NCBI RefSeq assembly: GCF_021018895.1
Contig: NC_079386.1
Location: 8,134,835 to 8,198,834, forward strand
Length of the DNA: 64,000 bases
Direction of reading: 5' to 3'
DNA from: Seriola aureovittata
Lineage: Eukaryota > Chordata > Actinopteri > Carangiformes > Carangidae
Part shown: piece after piece, positions 58,536-64,000 of the stretch
How positions within the stretch are numbered: position 1 is the first letter of the stretch
Layout: each line of letters opens with the position of its first letter
Translations under genes and position numbers: made by a program
Notes under the pieces: generated by a model
What the model saw: the letters and a program-made list of their open reading frames with translations, nothing else
Databases searched by the model: none
What the model was told of the DNA's origin: nothing

Positions 58536-58559
58536 ATCCTTTTGCAGCTCCTTCCCAGC

Positions 58560-58690
58560 CTCTATAATATTATCTCCCTCTGTGAGGCTTTAGGCTCTAT
58601 CTCTACTAATTAGAATTTAATGGACCAAAAGTGATTGGTGTACTTCCAGAAATAAAGTGGGCTATTCATATGTAAAGCAAACAAACACTA
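58560..58690. promoter_or_regulatory. Putative enhancer-like block
   Basis: Contains CTCTACTAATTAGAATTTAA and CCAAAAGTGATTGGTG in unique sequence just after the C37 tract. Confidence 0.3.
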
Positions 58691-59219
58691 CTTGGTATAG
58701 AAGTATTGTTTGGCTACGTCTCTTGCCGTAGTCACAATGACGCAGAGACTAGGGAAACATACTAGGCTAAGAAGCATATTTAAATGCATGAGTTTTTTTC
58801 TGTTCTTTTATCACACTTATTAGGGAGCAAAAACATAATCTCTGCAATTGAATGTCCCGTAATTTTTCTTCAGCATATATTTTACTTCCTGTCGTGTTTG
58901 CTTGACTTTGCTTTTTTTTTTTTTTTGGTATGGCCCCTAAGTGGGTGCTCATTCCATAGACCCTGAGTAATCATCATTATAAAATGATAAGAAGCGTACC
59001 CTGACTGCTCCCTGTGGAATTAAGCATTAGAGGCATTTGTTCTTTAGGTCTGCCCACAGTGGTCTCACTGTCTCACACGCTCATTAACACTGTCTTTTCT
59101 CACTCATTTTTATTTTCTCTCCTCTTTTCTCTCGCCGCAGTTTGCCCAGTTTTCTCCGTGTGACTCTGTTCTCCGCTCCGCTAGTGTTCCCTCACTGCTT
59201 CCCCCTGCTTGTTTCACAT
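58691..59219. other. Spacer with T15
   Basis: T15 at 58912-58926, then pyrimidine-rich DNA to about 59200. No gene. Confidence 0.4.
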
Positions 59220-59530
59220 ACCAGCATAACTGATGGCTCTAATTTGTGTACTTTAAAGGGCCAATTCATAGAAGGTACTTAGGCTTGATAAGGAAATTGA
59301 AATGAATGACGGCAGCCTTATCAAAACTCTCTCCCTCCCTTCCACTCATCCCTGGGCAAGTGAGAGGTTTCATTGCTTTAGACGAACACCATCACAGTGA
59401 GAATATAAATGCAAATCTAAATGCCTTGACACTATTGAAGGGCCCCTCTTTATAGAATCAATAATCATATGCAGACGTGGGGCAGAGAGACAAAGAATTA
59501 CTACAGGGAATTGATATACACGCGGTTGTT
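59220..59530. promoter_or_regulatory. Putative enhancer-like block
   Basis: Two patches: GATGGCTCTAATTTGTG with GCTTGATAAGGAAATTG (59230-59330), and ATATAAATGCAAATCTAAATG (POU octamer ATGCAAAT) with GAATCAATAATCATATGC (59400-59475). Separated by a short CT tract. Confidence 0.38.
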
Positions 59531-59633
59531 TACATGTTGCTATAAGGAGGAGTGTGCACACAGGGACCGGAGAACAAGTCCGCTTACACACTGTGGCTCC
59601 AAAAGATGTGCATGAACACAATTCTGTAAAAGG

Positions 59634-59654
59634 TTTTTTTTTTTTTTTTTTTTT
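59634..59654. repeat. Poly(T) tract T21
   Basis: Uninterrupted T21 followed by GCAG. Confidence 0.9.
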
Positions 59655-59826
59655 GCAGAAAATATAGATTGTCTCTCGCTTTAATTCAACCATTAACAAG
59701 ATGCTGCTGGGTTGTTCTCAGAGTGAAAATGATGCTGTCCAATTTTCCATTAGCCTGAGTACATGAAGCAAAGATACATGTACTGTAAAGTGACATGCTT
59801 ATGATGCATAGGTGTTCTCTATTATC

Positions 59827-60805
59827 TACACTGCAAAAAAAAACAATCCCCTTATACAAAACACCAAAATATAATGTTTTCAAAGTTTAATCTTCTCTTC
59901 TTGGGTAAGCAAAAACAATTTTATCATATTGCCAGCTGAAAAACCAGGCGAGTACAAAACGCACTGGCCTTCTGAAATACCCGATAAGAGCGAGGAAATT
60001 TCAGAAACTCAAGACAAAGATTGTCACTGGATTATTTCTCATTTAACTGAGCAATAAAGGCGTTAACGTCTTTACGCTGGACTGCAGAGAAGGATCTGAA
60101 AATCTTAAAATAAGACATTAATTCCTTCAAGGCTTCATTCAGACTGACATCAGCACTTAATGAAAAAATGCAACCCTACTGTTCGTTTAAGTGAGAGCAT
60201 TGCATCGGCTCAGCGGGGGGACTGACGCAGTCTCTGAGACCGAGGGTGAAGTATTTGTTGTCGTAACACTACGGAGATGTAAAAGCCCTTTCTCTCACTA
60301 TCATAACTCGCTGTGCTGATAAACTCAGCTCATCATACAAATCATTGTTTTGTTTTTTTTTGTTTTTTTGTTCTTCTTTTAACATAGTACTGTTTCCAGT
60401 CTGAATGCCGAGTCGGTGTAGGCAAAGTGTTGAGTGAGCGTAACAGTAAACCTGAAAATATTCTGTTATACACTTGGTGCATCCTCCTCAACAAAGGCTT
60501 ACTGAGCTTGTTTCAGTACAGTATAGTCAGGTGTCACTTAAATCAAGCAGCTATTTAAGTTCAACTACATTTTGAGTCTAAAATTATCCCTGTAATAGGT
60601 CAGATGATTTTGTAGGGAAGTTTTTTTTTACTAAATAACATGTTTGGCATATTAGTCAGACAACTACATCCACTTTTCTCATCAGCTGTAAGTGAAACAC
60701 AAGTGATCTAAGAATTAAGAAATGATGTTTGACAAAATTATTCATGTTTGACATCAAAAAGAATTGGATAATCTTTCTCGAGTGTCCGTTTTTTTTTGCA
60801 GTGTA
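59827..60805. mobile_element. Putative non-autonomous DNA transposon (18-bp perfect TIRs)
   Basis: Bounded by TACACTGCAAAAAAAAAC (59827-59844) and its exact reverse complement (60788-60805), giving a 979-bp unit. CACTGCAAAAA ends are typical of abundant fish non-autonomous elements. No target-site duplication is visible. The first 100 bp inside look transposon-like. About 59980-60260 instead has enhancer-like texture (CGTTAACGTCTTTACGC, GACATTAATTCC). So it may be one element, or two separate element ends in inverted orientation around older DNA. Confidence 0.5.
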
Positions 60806-60849
60806 TGTGGAGATATCGCCGTTTGCGGAGAGCAATTGTCCTCTTCCTT

Positions 60850-61165
60850 CAGGCAAATAATCAAGTAACTCCTTAATGCTCCGCGGTTTCTCTTAATTTA
60901 GCACAGCATTGTCAGAGCATATAGGTCTCAGCACATATCTTTATACAGCGGTGTCTAGTGGAGTGCAACGGCATGTTTTGACGCCCCGGCCCGGCTCAGC
61001 ACGGCCCAGTGCCCAGTAATCACTCCGCTATTGGAGGGCTGGCATCAGCGGCTGCGCCCTCCACACCCCCACCCACTGCCCAAACAACAGTCAGAGAGCT
61101 CCTGACAAATTGGAGCGAGTTAGCCACTCCTCAGTTCATTGCACAGCCCTGAACACTAGCGAAAC
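60850..61165. promoter_or_regulatory. Putative enhancer-like block
   Basis: Unique: GGCAAATAATCAAGTAAC, CTCCTTAATGCTCCGCGG, CTCTTAATTTAGC and a GC-rich centre (GACGCCCCGGCCCGG...CAGTAATCACTCCGC) with several CpGs. Confidence 0.42.
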
Positions 61166-61520
61166 AACAACAAAATATAAAGGCACATAAAAGAAAAAGA
61201 GAGCATAGTCACTTTCTGTCTCTGCTAGCTGTCTCCCCCCCCTTCTCTTTCGCTCTCTTGTTCTTGATCCCCCTAACCCTCAACTCTCGTCTCTTCTTCT
61301 CTCTACCTCACACGCACACACACAGTCATCAGAAGAGGTGTTTGCGCTACATCTCGGCTCTCTCACTGTGTCATGCTCAGAAATCAATCAGGGGTTAAGC
61401 TCACACCTTCTAACGAGCTCTTCTCAGAGGTACGTCTCAGCCAAGTGCTCGGGGCAGCCTCAGCCAAAGGTACAAACGCCCGGGAAACACAGTGCAGAGC
61501 CGCAGAGACAAGCACTGAAA

Positions 61521-61557
<37 letters not shown>

Positions 61558-61699
61558 TAGCGGATTGGAGAAATGAGAGGGCGAGCTGAAGTCTGATGGA
61601 TATAGAGACGGAGAGGGTTTTTTCAGGCAGAACAAAAGGAAGGAGGGATGGAGACAGATGGAAAAGATGGAAACAGGGGCGAGGGCATTAGTCAAGGTG
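61166..61699. other. Spacer with (GA)n
   Basis: Pyrimidine-rich DNA to about 61330, then (GA)n at about 61520-61558. Frames here (61338-61728) are Arg/Glu- or Ser/Leu-rich by composition. Confidence 0.5.
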
Positions 61700-62295
61700 C
61701 TGGGCCTCCCGCCTCCTCCCCGCAGCACACAGGTGTGTGGTTCACCAGCCCCTCATTAGCTATGCACCTGGGCCTTAATGGTGAAAGGTGTCAAGATGAA
61801 CTGGGGCAGCGTGGGTGCGGAGAACACCTTCACCCTGGAAAAGACAAATACATTCCCGGACTCATCCTCATGCAGAACCAAAGCGAGAACCCATCCTGCG
61901 ATATGGAATGCATCAAGCAGCAGCCATTTTGTTTTGAAAACACACCTCCCGCCACCACCTCAAGAAAGTCAGGAGAGCTGCTTCTCTTACCCGGGGTTTA
62001 TTTCCTTGTAATTCGTTTTATCGTTGTTGTTCTGCACCTCAGCCCAGCTGTTCTCATCGAGACTGGCAATTAATGTAATTTATTCTTTTGTGAGTTTAAT
62101 GGCCTTAGGTGAGACCGAGACGCAACAACAGCAGAATGAAAAATGCTGGCTGTTTGACAAAAGGTTTTTCCGGGCTGGGGCTGAGGCCTGAGCGGGAGTG
62201 TCTTTGACAAATACCGAGCCCTGGGAACCTTCGTCTCACTGCAGGAGAGGAATTCACCCGGTAAACAGGCACAAGCCTTGTTGCTCCACTAAAAT
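61700..62295. promoter_or_regulatory. Putative enhancer-like block (strong texture)
   Basis: About 600 bp with few simple repeats: CCCTCATTAGCTATGCACC, GGCCTTAATGGTG, GGTGTCAAGATGAACTGGGG, GGCAATTAATGTAATTTATTC near 62064-62084, and two TTTGACAAA words (62152-62160 and 62202-62210). A 141-residue plus frame (61648-62073) covers half, without a recognisable domain. Confidence 0.43.
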
Positions 62296-62689
62296 AAGAT
62301 GGGAAGGATTAAAGGTGAAACACAGGTAACGCTGGAGACAGCAGAGTATAGGTCTGTTGTTTTCTTCTGCTCGGCCCACCCATCTTCCTTTCTGCTTTCG
62401 TCTCCTCTCGCTTCCTCTGTTTCTTTCATTTTTATTTCTAACCGTAGATGTGTAAAGCTGTCAACGTTTAGACCGGTTTAAAACTTTGACAAAGAAAATC
62501 TCTCCCTTCACACTCCCTTATCCCTTCAGATGTTTCCTCCATGGCCCCGGGGTTGTCCCTCCGTTTCAAAAAGATCTTTTTTCCTTCCACCATTGTGTGC
62601 TTTTTAAGCAGAGTTACTATAGGTGTCAACTGAATCGTGTTGATATTGGCAGATTGATATTGCATTACAGTGTGTGGTACAACTCAACA
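62296..62689. other. Spacer, pyrimidine-rich in part
   Basis: 62370-62440 is C/T-rich. No gene or family recognised. Confidence 0.4.
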
Positions 62690-62960
62690 GTGTAATTATT
62701 GACACTGTATTGCTACTCACTGTCACATGATCATCAAATCACTGTCACGCTCTTTAAAGGCTGTTTTGTTACTGTAATTGCTGCCTGGATGATCGTGCCA
62801 CTGTCACCCTGAAAGAGACCCATCCTATCACCGGCGAAATGCATCATGGGATGAAAGTGATTGCTCTGAATTGTAAGTGATTAGAGTTTGTCTAGACGTC
62901 TCGGGGGGTGATTGGATTGATTTGATGCCAGGGAGTAAATCGGACACTGGCAGAGAATCA
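62690..62960. promoter_or_regulatory. Putative enhancer-like block
   Basis: Contains repeated CACTGTCA words (about 62703, 62720, 62741, 62801), GTGTAATTATTGACACTG, CTGTAATTGCTGCC and GAAATGCATCATGGG. The CACTGTCA repetition is a small homotypic cluster (TGACAG is MEIS/TGIF-like). Confidence 0.38.
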
Positions 62961-63235
62961 GTTTAACTCTTTGTTGCATCAGGATTTCATACAGAGATCT
63001 GTTTTTTCATGGTTCTCTGTACATGCAATCTTTATTGAGTAATGGATCAGAAAGTCTACTTCATCATTATTATTATTATTATTGTTATTATTGGATATTG
63101 ATGGATGATTACTTAGCTGTCCATTTGTTCGCCTTTGAGTGAATGTAAACCACAATCTGAAAGGTCTGCAGTAATTCCATGGGCACAGATAGTAATTTAA
63201 TATTCTTACATAGTCTGTCTCTTACTAAAACCCAA
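62961..63235. repeat. Spacer with (ATT)n
   Basis: (ATT)n at about 63064-63092. No gene. Confidence 0.75.
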
Positions 63236-63725
63236 GTTTTACACTATAGTTCATTTATACAGAGTTATACACCACCACCATCAGATAACGATAACTAGTA
63301 ATTTCATCCCAGTCCACGCATATAGGATCCCCTAATCTTCACAATCCACATCCTCCTTCCTGATCCATGTCTCCTTTAGAGCCAGGATACATGCATCTCT
63401 AAACTGATGTTGCTGGTGAACATGAGCTGGGAGTTAGCCAAGACAATAGAGAGCAGTGGAATATGAGACTGGGGCTCACATCTAACTTGTCCCTAGACCC
63501 CTCCTGTCTGAACTTAAGTCATCTTCTGGGTGAGGTGGTCTGGTGTGACTCCGATTGCTGCAGCTGCTGACTTGTTCCAAGTTAGGGAGGGCTGGGTCCT
63601 GATGCTCGGGTGGTTCAATATAAGCAGAAGGTCCCTGGTGTACTGTGTCTTGTTAGGCTGGGAATTGGGCCAACCCAGCCACCACCAGTATAAAAAGCAC
63701 AGTCCTTTCCCAGTGGACTGCCAGT
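63236..63725. mobile_element. Possible interspersed repeat fragment
   Basis: Text such as GAGCCAGGATACATGCATC and ATGAGCTGGGAGTTAGCC and the trailing GGGCCAACCCAGCCACCACC resemble a fish non-LTR-type repeat as I recall it. No protein-level match, terminal repeat or tail was found, so this rests on word memory only. Confidence 0.3.
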
Positions 63726-63800
63726 GTTAGGCAGTAACACATTACTTAATGATGTGATTACTTTTTTTTAGTAACCACATTAGTTATTCAACCTAATGAT
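63726..63800. mobile_element. Possible hAT-type repeat end
   Basis: GCAGTAACACATTACTTAATG followed by GTGATTAC, a T8 tract and AGTAACCACATTAG recalls the GTAACGCGTTAC-rich ends of fish hAT-type elements. Degenerate and fragmentary. Confidence 0.4.
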
Positions 63801-64000
63801 CTTATGTTCCTTTGATCACATAATAATGCCGTATATGATAAATGGTTAAATCAGAGTTCAGTGGACAGACATGATCATTGACATTCACACGGACAGGTCA
63901 TCGCCGGTGCTGTGTCCAGTCATGGCGGCTAACGTTAAGCTAGCTGGTTAGTCTGATAGTCAGTAAATACCTCCAAACTATACGCTGTCTGCTTGCTGAA
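63801..64000. other. Window end, nothing firm
   Basis: Contains GGCGGCTAACGTTAAGCTAGCTGG (positions 63923-63946), a repeat-like word in many fish sequences. No gene visible up to the window edge. Confidence 0.35.

Overview
The window reads as vertebrate nuclear DNA from a ray-finned fish, most likely a percomorph teleost. The grounds are many long (CA/TG)n microsatellites and homopolymers, a decayed Tc1-like transposon of a type abundant in fish genomes, two copies of an interspersed repeat I know from perch-like fishes, and no bacterial-style gene packing. I find no open reading frame in 64 kb that I can defend as a protein-coding gene, and no tRNA, rRNA or known microRNA. Almost every open frame is short, low-complexity, or falls in a repeat.

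The window looks like a gene desert or a very large intron of a developmental regulator. Between simple repeats lie about 30 blocks of 100-600 bp with a consistent texture: non-repetitive, moderately AT-rich, dense in TAAT/ATTA homeodomain cores, POU-like ATGCAT/ATTTGCAA words and isolated SOX or PBX-MEIS motifs. These are called putative conserved non-coding (enhancer-like) blocks below. No alignment was available, so conservation is inferred from texture and confidence is kept low.

Layout. 0-10 kb: mostly featureless spacer with homopolymers, one teleost repeat (about 1.6-1.9 kb) and an enhancer-like block (3.7-4.3 kb). 10.4-15 kb: dense enhancer-like blocks. 15.3 kb: a second teleost repeat carrying a CTCF-like site. 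17.5-25.4 kb: the most striking structure, two copies of one roughly 300-bp element in inverted orientation (A, 17482-17782; B, 25121-25402) flanking about 7.3 kb that itself holds very enhancer-like DNA (19.4-22 kb, 24.3-24.9 kb). 26.4-32 kb: more blocks, one with a SOX dimer site. 33.3-34.5 kb: dead Tc1-like transposon. 35.4-36.6 kb: an enhancer-like block, a perfect hairpin and a giant TG/GA tract. 37-44 kb: sparse. 44-50 kb: dense blocks. 50-55 kb: pyrimidine-rich low complexity. 55.9-62.9 kb: dense blocks, some enclosed by an 18-bp perfect inverted repeat typical of a non-autonomous DNA transposon. 63.2-64 kb: probable interspersed repeat remnants.

The A/B pair is either a duplicated deeply conserved enhancer core or an ancient exapted repeat. 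A duplicated core inside one gene desert recalls what has been described for the vertebrate Irx (Iroquois) clusters. That is my best locus hypothesis, but it is unverified.
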